Positions 8,791-17,021 of a stretch of DNA of 64,000 nt are shown here, in pieces. Under the pieces are notes generated by a model. It worked only from the letters and a program-made list of their open reading frames with translations, was not told the origin of the DNA and made no database searches. Positions within the stretch are counted from its first letter, which is position 1. Each line of letters opens with the position of its first letter. The stretch spans positions 62,001-126,000 of the forward strand of contig CBFHJH010000003.1 of assembly GCA_965656185.1 (NCBI GenBank), written 5' to 3'. The translations under genes and the position numbers were made by a program. Origin of the DNA: Croceimicrobium sp965656185. Its GTDB lineage: Bacteria; Bacteroidota; Bacteroidia; Flavobacteriales; Schleiferiaceae.

Positions 8791-10824
8791 TTATTCAATT
8801 AATCCAGCACGACGCAATAAAGCCTTAGGATCTGGATCTTGACCGCGGAATCTGCGATAAATCTTTGCAGGATGTTCCGAACCACCAGCTGCAAGGAGCT
8901 CCCTGAACTGCTGGGCCGTTTCGCGATCGAAAATCCCTTTCTCTTTAAAGAGCTCAAAAGCATCGGCATCCAAGACTTCGGCCCACTTGTAGCTGTAATA
9001 TCCTGCCGAATAACCTCCCTGAAAGATATGGCTAAAACTGCAGGACATGTTAGTTTCTGGATTATTCGGGAACAAGGCGGTTTCGGAAAAGGCCTCCTCC
9101 TCAAAAGTGGACACCTCTTCTTCCCCATTGGCTTTATGATGCCAGAACATATCCAATTTCGCAAAGCTCAATTGGCGTACTGTGGCATAGCCCTCCATGA
9201 ATTTGGCAGACTCTTTAAGCTTTTCCACGATCTTCGAAGGAATTTTCCCCCCGTCTTTGTAATGCACCGCGAAAAGGTCGAGACACTCTTTTTCATAGCA
9301 CCAGTTCTCCATGATCTGAGAAGGCAATTCTACAAAATCCCAAAATACACTGGTACCACTTAAACTGGCATATTTGCCCTGCGCCATAATGCCGTGTAAG
9401 GCGTGACCAAATTCATGGAATAAGGTTAAAACCTCGTTGAAGGTGAGCAAAGAAGGACTGTTCTTACCCGGTTTGGTAAAATTACATACGATACTAATAT
9501 GCGGTCTTTCATCAGCACCTTGGTAAATGCGCTGAGCACGGTAGGCGGTCATCCAGGCCCCATTACGCTTACCTTCTCGAGGAAAGAAATCGGCATAAAA
9601 CAAAGCCAAATGACTGCCATCTTTATCCACTACCTCATAAGGCGTTACCTCGGGATGGTACTTCTGAATATCATCCCTGCGCTTAAATTCGATACCATAC
9701 AATTTGTGGGCTACCGTAAAAGCTCCATCGATTACCCGGTCTAGTTCGAAATATGGCTTTAAGATCTGGTCATCAATAGCATAGCGCTTCTGCTTGAGCT
9801 TTTCCTTGTAGAACATCAGATCCCAGGCCTCAAATTCTTCTAAGCCATCTAGCTCTGCCGCATAAGCCTTGAGTGCCTCAAGGTCCTTTTGGGCCGCTGG
9901 AAATGCTACCTCTTGAAGTTCTGCTAGGAAGGACCATACCTTAGCAGGATCTTCCGCCATTCTTTCGGCCAGAGTGAAATCAGCATGACTATCAAATCCC
10001 AGTAGTTGAGCACGCTCCTTCCTCAGGGCCACTAACTTCTTTACAATTGCCTTATTGTCGAATTCGTCGTCTTTAAATGCTTTACTACCAAAGGCCAAAA
10101 ATAGCTCCTTGCGTCGTGATCGGTTTTCACAGTAGGTCATGAAAGGAATAAAACTCGGTGCTTGTAAGCCAAAAAAATACTGACCCTCCTTACCCTTCAG
10201 CTTGGCCTCTTCAGCGGCAGCTTCGAGGGCATAATCTGGCAAACCAGCCAGCTCCTCTTTATCGAGGAATAAGGCATAATTATTGGTTTCTGCTAAAACA
10301 TGCTCTCCAAAACCTAGACTTAATTGGGCCAATTCTTGATCCAATTCGCGCAAACGCTTCCGGCCTGCTTCATCCAAATTTGCCCCATTTCGCACAAATG
10401 ATCGATAGGTCTTTTCCAACAAGGTAGAGTCCTCTGTATCCAGCTCCAGACGATCTTTGGATTGGTACACTTTATTTACTCGTGCAAAAAGAGCTTCATT
10501 TAAGATAATATCGTTGCGGTAATTACTCAACAAAGGAGAAAACTCTCGCGCTAATTTTTGAATCTCCTCATTGGTTTCGGCCGAGTTAAGGTTGAAAAAG
10601 ATCTCAGCGATCCGCGAAACTCTAGTTCCCGCCTGTTCCAAAGCCACAATGGTATTTTGAAAACTCGCTTTGTCTTTAGACTCGTATATGCTTGTCACTT
10701 CTTCTAAGCCTTCAGCAATTGCCTCCTTCAAGGCCGGTAAGAAATGCTCGGTTTTAATCTCTTCAAAAGGAACGCTGCCAAAGGGTCCCTTAAACTCCAT
10801 TAATAACGGATTTTCCATCTTCAT
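8791..10824 (-). CDS. M3 family metallopeptidase (oligopeptidase A / dipeptidyl carboxypeptidase type)
   Basis: 677 aa, a full-length M3 (thimet oligopeptidase) peptidase. The zinc site is HEFGH at residues 470-474, with the third ligand Glu499 in 'FVELPSQIMENW'. The family C-terminal segment with 'GGYSAGYYSYKWAEVLDADAF' is present. No signal peptide is seen, so it is probably cytoplasmic and degrades oligopeptides left by larger proteases. It could be called prlC-like or dcp-like; sequence alone does not separate them. It is the first gene of the 10.8-to-2.6 kb minus-strand run. The ATG at 10824 or the one two codons later may start it. Confidence 0.94.
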   Translation of the reverse strand: MKMENPLLMEFKGPFGSVPFEEIKTEHFLPALKEAIAEGLEEVTSIYESKDKASFQNTIVALEQAGTRVSRIAEIFFNLNSAETNEEIQKLAREFSPLLSNYRNDIILNEALFARVNKVYQSKDRLELDTEDSTLLEKTYRSFVRNGANLDEAGRKRLRELDQELAQLSLGFGEHVLAETNNYALFLDKEELAGLPDYALEAAAEEAKLKGKEGQYFFGLQAPSFIPFMTYCENRSRRKELFLAFGSKAFKDDEFDNKAIVKKLVALRKERAQLLGFDSHADFTLAERMAEDPAKVWSFLAELQEVAFPAAQKDLEALKAYAAELDGLEEFEAWDLMFYKEKLKQKRYAIDDQILKPYFELDRVIDGAFTVAHKLYGIEFKRRDDIQKYHPEVTPYEVVDKDGSHLALFYADFFPREGKRNGAWMTAYRAQRIYQGADERPHISIVCNFTKPGKNSPSLLTFNEVLTLFHEFGHALHGIMAQGKYASLSGTSVFWDFVELPSQIMENWCYEKECLDLFAVHYKDGGKIPSKIVEKLKESAKFMEGYATVRQLSFAKLDMFWHHKANGEEEVSTFEEEAFSETALFPNNPETNMSCSFSHIFQGGYSAGYYSYKWAEVLDADAFELFKEKGIFDRETAQQFRELLAAGGSEHPAKIYRRFRGQDPDPKALLRRAGLIE

Positions 10825-10906
10825 TTGTTGTTTGCCACAAAGGTAAAGCTTAGTTCAGTGCTCTGCCATTAATCGGCCAGGGATGTATATTCTAAGCTTG
10901 GGCCCT

Positions 10907-10914
10907 TATTTTTG
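10907..10914 (+). promoter_or_regulatory. Bacteroidetes -7 box (TATTTTTG) before the DinB-like gene
   Basis: The sequence TATTTTTG matches TAnnTTTG exactly. It ends only four bases before the ATG at 10919, so transcription would begin at or just inside the start codon, giving a leaderless or nearly leaderless message. No good TTG -33 box is found at the usual spacing, so the call rests on one element. Confidence 0.4.
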
Positions 10915-10918
10915 CCTT

Positions 10919-11488
10919 ATGAAAGATCTTGAACAGTACAAAAGTGAGCTTTTAGACGAATGGCAGAGTTTGCGAGACTCGATCGATACAACATTCTATT
11001 ATATGGAAGAAGATGATTTTAGTCGAAAGGAGGCCAAAGCCAAAGCGTGGAATTTAAAAGAAGTTCTCTACCATGTCAATTTACTGAACTGGCACTTTTT
11101 AGATCAGATCGAGGCTAAGGAACCTCAAGCCATGGACCAGGTAAAGAAAATTAGGACTAGCTTTTATGCCCGTAGCTTAATGAAGACCATGCCTTATGAA
11201 TCGGAAGGTCAATCGAAACGAAAATACCGCAGTCCTAAAAAAGTAGATCCGGTACTCAAACAAAAGCAGGGATATGCAATCGTTTCTAAAGTAGTTTTTG
11301 CCGATCTATTAGACGACTTAGAAAGTATTAAAAGCTACATTGAGAATTTAGGGAACAACGGTCTCCTTGGCATAAAAGTAAAGGCCCTGATACCATTATT
11401 CTCAGTATATGGCCATGAAGCCTTAGGAATAATGATTCGTCACGAGAGGAGACATATTGCGCAAGCTAAACGAATATTAAACGCATAA
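10919..11488 (+). CDS. DinB-like four-helix protein
   Basis: 189 aa from the ATG at 10919; the longer frame from 10883 would run through the promoter-like box and adds a non-conserved hydrophobic stretch. The protein is helical. Histidines are placed as in DinB/YfiT-like proteins ('LYHVNLLNWHFL' near the N-terminus and 'MIRHERRHIAQAKRI' at the end), which in that superfamily bind a metal ion. Many members are putative thiol-dependent transferases or stress proteins, but no activity can be assigned here. It is a single-gene unit ending in a strong terminator. Confidence 0.62.
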   Translation: MKDLEQYKSELLDEWQSLRDSIDTTFYYMEEDDFSRKEAKAKAWNLKEVLYHVNLLNWHFLDQIEAKEPQAMDQVKKIRTSFYARSLMKTMPYESEGQSKRKYRSPKKVDPVLKQKQGYAIVSKVVFADLLDDLESIKSYIENLGNNGLLGIKVKALIPLFSVYGHEALGIMIRHERRHIAQAKRILNA

Positions 11489-11489
11489 A

Positions 11490-11515
11490 AAAAGGCCCGC
11501 AAAAGCGGGCCTTTT
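11490..11515. terminator. Rho-independent terminator, bidirectional
   Basis: A perfect 11-bp stem (AAAAGGCCCGC / GCGGGCCTTTT) closes an AAAA loop. With T-rich tracts on both strands it can stop the DinB-like gene from the left and the PorP/SprF gene from the right. Confidence 0.92.
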
Positions 11516-11537
11516 ATATTTCAATCGATCTCTAAGC

Positions 11538-13052
11538 TTACTTCACGATCTTGATCCAAAGGTCACCTTGATAGGCACCATTGAGTCCGGTCGCTTTCGC
11601 TTGATCTGCTTCTTGGTAAGAATTAAACTTCAATAGATACACATAGTAGAAGTTATTGCTCTGATCTTGGAAGACGCGAGCATCCAAACCTTGGCTTGAT
11701 AAGCGATTTACCAATCGAGTGGCATTGGCTTGTTCTCCAAATACCCCAGCGGTAACATAGTAACCAACTGATCCAGGAGCAACGTTTGCTGCGCGATTTG
11801 CGTCAGGATAGGAATTCTGACCACCGGCATTGTTGTTCATTGCCTGACCATTATTGGTAGCATTGTTATTATTCTGCTGATTGTTGTCATAAGGACGAGG
11901 CGGAGTTTGACGACCATTACCCTGATTGTTCTGCTGGGTATTATTGTTGTTTTGCTGAGGGGCATTATTGCGCATCTGCTCAAGCTCCTTCTGCATTTTC
12001 TCCTTCTCTTCCTCTAAGGCCTTCTTCATTTCGCCTTTGTAACTGTCCTTAAACTCTTTCAGTTTTTCATCAACAGTTTCCTCTACTTCATCGCGTTGGC
12101 GACGTTGCATAAGCTTCAAGCGCTTGATCTCATTCTTCATGCGATCATTCTCTTTATTGCTACCGAAGCGGTAGGTAAGCATGAACTCATGACTGGTACC
12201 AAAGGTCGAACCATAGGTATTGGTAGAAAAATCATAGGCATAACCCAGTGTAAGTTGCTCGGTAAGGTTAACCCCTACATTAGCGGTAACCCCATAATCG
12301 CTGCGATACATCGCTCCTACATAACCGTATTCGGTCATCTGGTATAATAGTCCGGCATCTACCTGGATTGGTACACCTTCTGCCGAGCGTACCATAACAA
12401 TAGGACTTAGGATTTGCTTATCACCGGCAAATTTGAAGTCGTACTGAGCGGTAGCTACATAGTGACGAATCAAGTTATAATTGATATCACTCGGGTTACG
12501 AGCGTAGATCACATTCTGGCTTAAAAGCTGGGGAGCTGCAAAGCCTAAAGTGAAGTCACGCACTTTTAAACTCAATCCGAGATTAATATCAAAAGAACCG
12601 CGATTAGGAGCCACAACCGTGTAAATATCCCCTAAGTCTTGAGCACGAATGGCGCTCTGGTCGATAGACTGATTGATATAACCGGCGCCGATACCTCCCG
12701 ATAAGGAGATATCATCGCTTAAACGTACCATATAAGCATAATTACCATAGGCTCCAAGGCGACTTAGAATATCGGTCTTATCACTAAAACCATAGATACT
12801 CCAACCCACTTTGCTGTCATTGAATGAACCATTTACTCCAATCGCCGATGTCTCTGGCGAGCCTTGAATGCCGCTCCATTGTTTACGGTGTAGAATGGTA
12901 GCTTCGGTAACACCACTGCTACCAGACAAAGCTGGATTGTAGATATAAGGAGTAAAGAAATAATTACTGTATAGTGGAATTTGCTGCGCTTTCATCGCAG
13001 TGGCCATTAGTCCTATTCCAATCAAAAAGGCTAGTTTCTTCATTGTCTTCAT
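11538..13052 (-). CDS. PorP/SprF-like outer-membrane protein with Asn/Gln-rich linker and SPOR domain
   Basis: 504 aa; ATG at 13052 or 13043 (the latter gives a conventional MKK signal peptide). Residues ~20-300 are a PorP/SprF-type beta-barrel. 'QQIPLYSNYFFTPYIYNPALSGSSG' and a C-terminal strand 'GTSHEFMLTYRFG' are the family hallmarks. PorP/SprF proteins anchor or help export partner T9SS cargo with type B sorting domains, and the gene lies one base after such a cargo gene. Unlike ordinary family members (about 300-350 aa) it continues into a charged coiled coil (~300-355), a low-complexity Asn/Gln-rich linker (~360-420) and a SPOR-like domain (~425-504). The SPOR part may hold the complex at peptidoglycan (inference). 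Confidence 0.88.
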   Translation of the reverse strand: MKTMKKLAFLIGIGLMATAMKAQQIPLYSNYFFTPYIYNPALSGSSGVTEATILHRKQWSGIQGSPETSAIGVNGSFNDSKVGWSIYGFSDKTDILSRLGAYGNYAYMVRLSDDISLSGGIGAGYINQSIDQSAIRAQDLGDIYTVVAPNRGSFDINLGLSLKVRDFTLGFAAPQLLSQNVIYARNPSDINYNLIRHYVATAQYDFKFAGDKQILSPIVMVRSAEGVPIQVDAGLLYQMTEYGYVGAMYRSDYGVTANVGVNLTEQLTLGYAYDFSTNTYGSTFGTSHEFMLTYRFGSNKENDRMKNEIKRLKLMQRRQRDEVEETVDEKLKEFKDSYKGEMKKALEEEKEKMQKELEQMRNNAPQQNNNNTQQNNQGNGRQTPPRPYDNNQQNNNNATNNGQAMNNNAGGQNSYPDANRAANVAPGSVGYYVTAGVFGEQANATRLVNRLSSQGLDARVFQDQSNNFYYVYLLKFNSYQEADQAKATGLNGAYQGDLWIKIVK

Positions 13053-13053
13053 C

Positions 13054-16026
13054 TTATTGTTGGTTACGGATTATGGTGACTGCATTTTGCATTCGGACCG
13101 TTCCACCGCAATCTAATACATAATAGTATGTACCATCCGGTAGTTCGTTACCACCATTATCGACTCCTGTCCAAGTACCTGGGAAGTTGTCATCTTCGAA
13201 GACCACCGATCCCCAGCGGTTCATTATTACTAGGCTGCAGGCGTCTCCATCCATTAATTCGCGAATGTCCCAAACATCGTTCAGTCCATCATTATTGGGT
13301 GTGAAGATATTGTAAGCTTTACTGATCTCACCAACATCACCCGGAAGGGTGCGATTGATAATTAAGCGCAAGGAGTCTATACCCACACATCCGCGGGTGT
13401 TGGTCACCTCAACGTAGATCCATACGGTGTCTGACGTTACTCCAGCTTCCAGCACTTTAGAAACTTGTATCGTTTGGCTTAAGAAGTCACTGAATTCGAT
13501 CGGCTTGTTAGCAAACCAACGGTAATTAGTTCCTCCCATACCAGTTAGGGTAGCTACTTCTCCAGACTCGATCGTTTGATCGGGACCAGCTGCAGCATTC
13601 ACAATAAGCGGATAAACGGTAACGGTGTCTCGAGTAATACAGCCATTAACTCCTACCGCTTCTACTGGGTAGTCGCCAGGAGTGTTGATATAGCGGGTGG
13701 CACCGCCAATTTGACTCGCGGTCCAGGTTACTTGATTAAAGTTACCCTGAGCTACGAAAAGAATACTATCTCCGGGACATAAACCGACCGAATCACCTGG
13801 GAAGAAACTTAGGGTTGGCGGTTCGTAGAACACCACCATCACACTGTCTGCGATAAAATCACAGGTTCGATTTCCAAAACGGTTTTCGTAACCGGTTCTG
13901 AGTTGGAAGTATAAGGTGTCGAAGCCTGAAATGGAATAAGTTGTATCTATAACTAAGGTTGGATTGGTATCCGTTTGTAACAGAGCCCAGTTGGCTCCAT
14001 TGGGGTTCCATTGATACCATTGATAATCCCATGGCAATAGTCCGAGTACCGTGTCGGTAGCGGAAATTAAAGCACTATCGTATAAACAAAGGTTCAAATT
14101 GGTTAAGCCTCGGCCAGGGAATGGTACTTCAACCACACTAGTTTGTGGTACGGTGTCTACAAAAGTGCGATATACATCCGATGTATCACTGCAAATACCA
14201 TCGTTGATCACTACGAACCAACGCCCAGTTTCTCGCACCACCAAAGATTGGTTGGTTTCTCCTACCAAGGGATATTTCACTCGACCGCCATTGATCGGAT
14301 CGATCGAATCACTTAACCACTGGTAACTATATACATATTGATTATTACCAGCCGAAAGTAATTGAGCCGGCGTTGAAGGAGCAGTTAAAATAGTAGAATC
14401 CGTTTCACAGAAATTGATCGAATCTTGTCCGATAATAAAACGCCCGGGAGCCATTGACGGAGTAATATCAAAATCTGGGAACCAACGTACCGCTACACTA
14501 TCCGTAAAGAAAACACAAGTTTCGATACCGGTAAAGGTGGTACGGCGAGAGATGCGCAATCTGAAATAACGCAATTCTGGTTTTGGACTTTGGAAATAAG
14601 GTTGACCCGGATCGGATAAACTGGTATCCACCGCTAAGCTTGGTAAGGTGTCGAAGCTTAAGTTACCTACCGGCTGACCAGAAACAGATTTCCACTCCTG
14701 CCCTGCTGGTGCAGTAGCATCGTACCACTGCCAGCGATAACGAACATCGTCGGGCCAAAACTGTGCGGGAAGAGCACTCAAGTTTACTGAGTCCTTCATA
14801 CAAATTTCGTTGAACACGGTAGGACCGGTAAATCCAGGGAATGGTATTCCGACCACCTGTGCATTTGGAACCGAGTCTATATTAACCCAAAACTGATTAA
14901 GGATCGGGGTGGTATCTTGACAAAAACCGTCATTTACTACCACTCGATAGTGATTCCAACCCCTCACTGAGGAATTGGTATTGATCTGCAAAAATCTTTG
15001 TGTTGCAGTTGGCGTGGTCAAGGCGTACCAATCGCGCTGACCGGTAACATTATTAAAGGAATCGGTTAGCCACTGATAAGTAAAGGTTAGATTGATCGGG
15101 GCTAAAGGTCCTTGGAGTAGCGCAATATCCGACTCACATAACTCGATGGAGTCACGCGGAGAGAAATTGGTCGGAATTGGATTATCTACGCGGTAGGCAT
15201 TCGCATTAGCCGCACTACCTGCATCGAAGGAAATGGTGGTTGGAGTATTAATTGGGCTTACAATTACAGTGTCTGAGTAAATGGGACAATTACCATTATT
15301 GGTAAGCTCCGCATAGTAAGCTCCCGAACCAGGACCGACCTTTAAAGAATCTTTAGTTTCTCCGGTTAATAGATTAGCTCCATTAAACCACTGAATGGCA
15401 GTGGCATCGGTATTAACCCTGATGTAGATGGAGTCTTCTGAACATGTTCCTAGATCCTGTGCAGTAGAATAAGGATTATCTACCGTGTCGATCTTAACCC
15501 CTGCCCTAATGGTAGCCACCGAATCGATCGCACCAATAACTGGAATACGATTAACTTGGCGATAAGTGGTATCACTAAATCCGTCAATTGGAGTAATGGT
15601 ACCATTACTATTGCGGTTTATGATTCGAAAAGCATAAATTCCAATTGGCGTGTTACAAGGCATTACTAAGGATGCCCATTTTTTACCACTACTAAAGGTA
15701 TCACTAGGAAGCGTTAAAGCAACCGGAGGGTCGTTCTTCCGCAAGAGCGTTAACTCTAGGTTAGTAGCATTGGCCCAGTTGGGATTAGGGTTAGTTGCCA
15801 ACTGATACTCAAAAGTGGAATTAGTTGGGAAATTGGCATTGGGCTTGATCTCGTATTCGACTACGATCGTATCACACTGGCAAGTAGCATCCGCAAAATT
15901 GACATCGGTGGTACCATTTAAAATGTCAATTTTACCGGCAGAGACAATATTTACTTGGGCCAGAAGTGATGAAGAAAAGCTAATGCCTAAGAGGAAGACA
16001 AAATACTTGAATAGGTTCTTCTTCAT
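13054..16026 (-). CDS. Large secreted T9SS cargo with Ig-like repeats and type B (gliding-associated) C-terminal domain
   Basis: 990 aa from the ATG at 16024-16026, chosen because it starts a clean signal peptide (MKKNLFKYFVFLLG...LLAQ); an ATG six codons upstream also exists. The body contains Ig-like/PKD-like beta domains with paired cysteines and Trp cores. A two-domain module is present twice in tandem (about residues 292-518 and 535-735), recognisable by 'DSIELCESD'/'DSINFCETD' and 'VVGIPFPG'/'VVEVPFPG'. The last ~85 residues ('IFTPNNDGLNDVWDI', 'MNRWGSVVFED', 'DGTYYYVLDCGG') are the gliding-motility-associated type B sorting domain. It is probably a cell-surface adhesin exported by the type IX system with the help of the next gene. 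Confidence 0.92.
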   Translation of the reverse strand: MKKNLFKYFVFLLGISFSSSLLAQVNIVSAGKIDILNGTTDVNFADATCQCDTIVVEYEIKPNANFPTNSTFEYQLATNPNPNWANATNLELTLLRKNDPPVALTLPSDTFSSGKKWASLVMPCNTPIGIYAFRIINRNSNGTITPIDGFSDTTYRQVNRIPVIGAIDSVATIRAGVKIDTVDNPYSTAQDLGTCSEDSIYIRVNTDATAIQWFNGANLLTGETKDSLKVGPGSGAYYAELTNNGNCPIYSDTVIVSPINTPTTISFDAGSAANANAYRVDNPIPTNFSPRDSIELCESDIALLQGPLAPINLTFTYQWLTDSFNNVTGQRDWYALTTPTATQRFLQINTNSSVRGWNHYRVVVNDGFCQDTTPILNQFWVNIDSVPNAQVVGIPFPGFTGPTVFNEICMKDSVNLSALPAQFWPDDVRYRWQWYDATAPAGQEWKSVSGQPVGNLSFDTLPSLAVDTSLSDPGQPYFQSPKPELRYFRLRISRRTTFTGIETCVFFTDSVAVRWFPDFDITPSMAPGRFIIGQDSINFCETDSTILTAPSTPAQLLSAGNNQYVYSYQWLSDSIDPINGGRVKYPLVGETNQSLVVRETGRWFVVINDGICSDTSDVYRTFVDTVPQTSVVEVPFPGRGLTNLNLCLYDSALISATDTVLGLLPWDYQWYQWNPNGANWALLQTDTNPTLVIDTTYSISGFDTLYFQLRTGYENRFGNRTCDFIADSVMVVFYEPPTLSFFPGDSVGLCPGDSILFVAQGNFNQVTWTASQIGGATRYINTPGDYPVEAVGVNGCITRDTVTVYPLIVNAAAGPDQTIESGEVATLTGMGGTNYRWFANKPIEFSDFLSQTIQVSKVLEAGVTSDTVWIYVEVTNTRGCVGIDSLRLIINRTLPGDVGEISKAYNIFTPNNDGLNDVWDIRELMDGDACSLVIMNRWGSVVFEDDNFPGTWTGVDNGGNELPDGTYYYVLDCGGTVRMQNAVTIIRNQQ

Positions 16027-16173
16027 AATAGTGGTTGTTTGCAAAATGTTGGCAAGTTAAGTTAAACACGCGTACTAAAGAAGGGCATTTTAACTGAAAT
16101 GTTCTTTATTTAGTAACCGATTTATCCACGTTAGTAAAGACGTTACAAAGAAAACGAATAAAAACTTAGAAAG

Positions 16174-16527
16174 GTGGGGTATCTATCTGAAAGACTTAGA
16201 GCATTTGGTTACGCATTTAAGGGTATCCAAACCTTTTTTGTGGATTCCCAACACGCGCGTATTCACCTTTTTGCGGTAATCTTAGTAAGCGCTCTAGGCT
16301 TTTATTTAGGCATAGCAACACTAGAGTGGGTAGCCATTTTCCTCTGCTTTGCTTTGGTCTTGGCCCTTGAGGCGATTAATTCTGCGATTGAGTATACGAT
16401 AGATCTAATTAGTCCAGAGCAGCATCCCTTAGCTAAGAAGGCAAAAGACGTGGCGGCCGGAGCGGTACTTATCTGTGCTATCTTTACCGTACTAATTGCC
16501 CTATTCATTTTTGTACCCGAACTCTGA
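16174..16527 (+). CDS. dgkA: Diacylglycerol/undecaprenol kinase, DgkA family
   Basis: 117 aa, normal size for prokaryotic DgkA. The start is GTG at 16174. Two or three membrane helices are seen. The catalytic segment 'EAINSAIEYTIDLI' is followed by 'HPLAKKAKDVAAGAVL', matching the family signature. It phosphorylates diacylglycerol or, as in many non-enteric bacteria, undecaprenol at the inner membrane; which lipid is used cannot be told. Its TGA shares one base with the ATG of the next gene. Confidence 0.93.
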   Translation: MGYLSERLRAFGYAFKGIQTFFVDSQHARIHLFAVILVSALGFYLGIATLEWVAIFLCFALVLALEAINSAIEYTIDLISPEQHPLAKKAKDVAAGAVLICAIFTVLIALFIFVPEL

Positions 16528-17018
16528 TGTATCAAGAACTATTAAAGGACATTAAAAAGCTTTTAAAGGAAGAAGAGGAAGTTGCCATGGGTCTAAGTCG
16601 CCTATGTTCCTTTATTGAAATCAAATTAGCCTCTTACAATTGGGTTGGATTCTATTTCATGAATCACTCTTCGCGAAAATTGCATTTAGGCCCATATGTG
16701 GGCGCTCCTACCGACCATACCGTGATCGATTTTGGGAAAGGTATTTGCGGTCAGGTTGCGGAGAGCGGAGAAAGTTTCTTGGTAGATGATGTAAATGCTC
16801 AGAGTAATTATATCGCCTGCAGCATTGATGTAAAATCTGAAATAGTAGTTCCACTTTACCTAGAAGGCCAGCTGATAGCTCAAATAGACATAGACAGCAA
16901 TACACTGAAAGCATTCGATCATCGCGATGAGCATTTCTTAAAAGAAGTGAACAAGGCAGTAGCCGGTCGATATGGCTCTAAATTGCTCGATTTCAGCAAT
17001 AGCCTAATAAAAAGCTAA
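16527..17018 (+). CDS. GAF-domain free methionine-R-sulfoxide reductase-like protein
   Basis: 163 aa, one GAF domain in the fRMsr (YebR) arrangement. Two of the three family cysteines are present: Cys74 in 'GKGICGQVA' and Cys98 in 'NYIACSIDVKSEIVVP', spaced 24 residues apart as in the E. coli enzyme. The position of the third (E. coli Cys84) is His64. The nucleophile-type Cys98 with 'SEIVVPL' is intact, so reduction of free methionine-R-sulfoxide remains likely, with a changed resolving mechanism. The start codon overlaps the dgkA stop by one base. Confidence 0.85.
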   Translation: MYQELLKDIKKLLKEEEEVAMGLSRLCSFIEIKLASYNWVGFYFMNHSSRKLHLGPYVGAPTDHTVIDFGKGICGQVAESGESFLVDDVNAQSNYIACSIDVKSEIVVPLYLEGQLIAQIDIDSNTLKAFDHRDEHFLKEVNKAVAGRYGSKLLDFSNSLIKS

Positions 17019-17021
17019 ATC

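Noticed and set aside
5945..10824. Serine biosynthesis operon around the PGDH-like gene
   Set aside because: No serC, serB or related gene is adjacent; neighbours are transport and RNA-modification genes.
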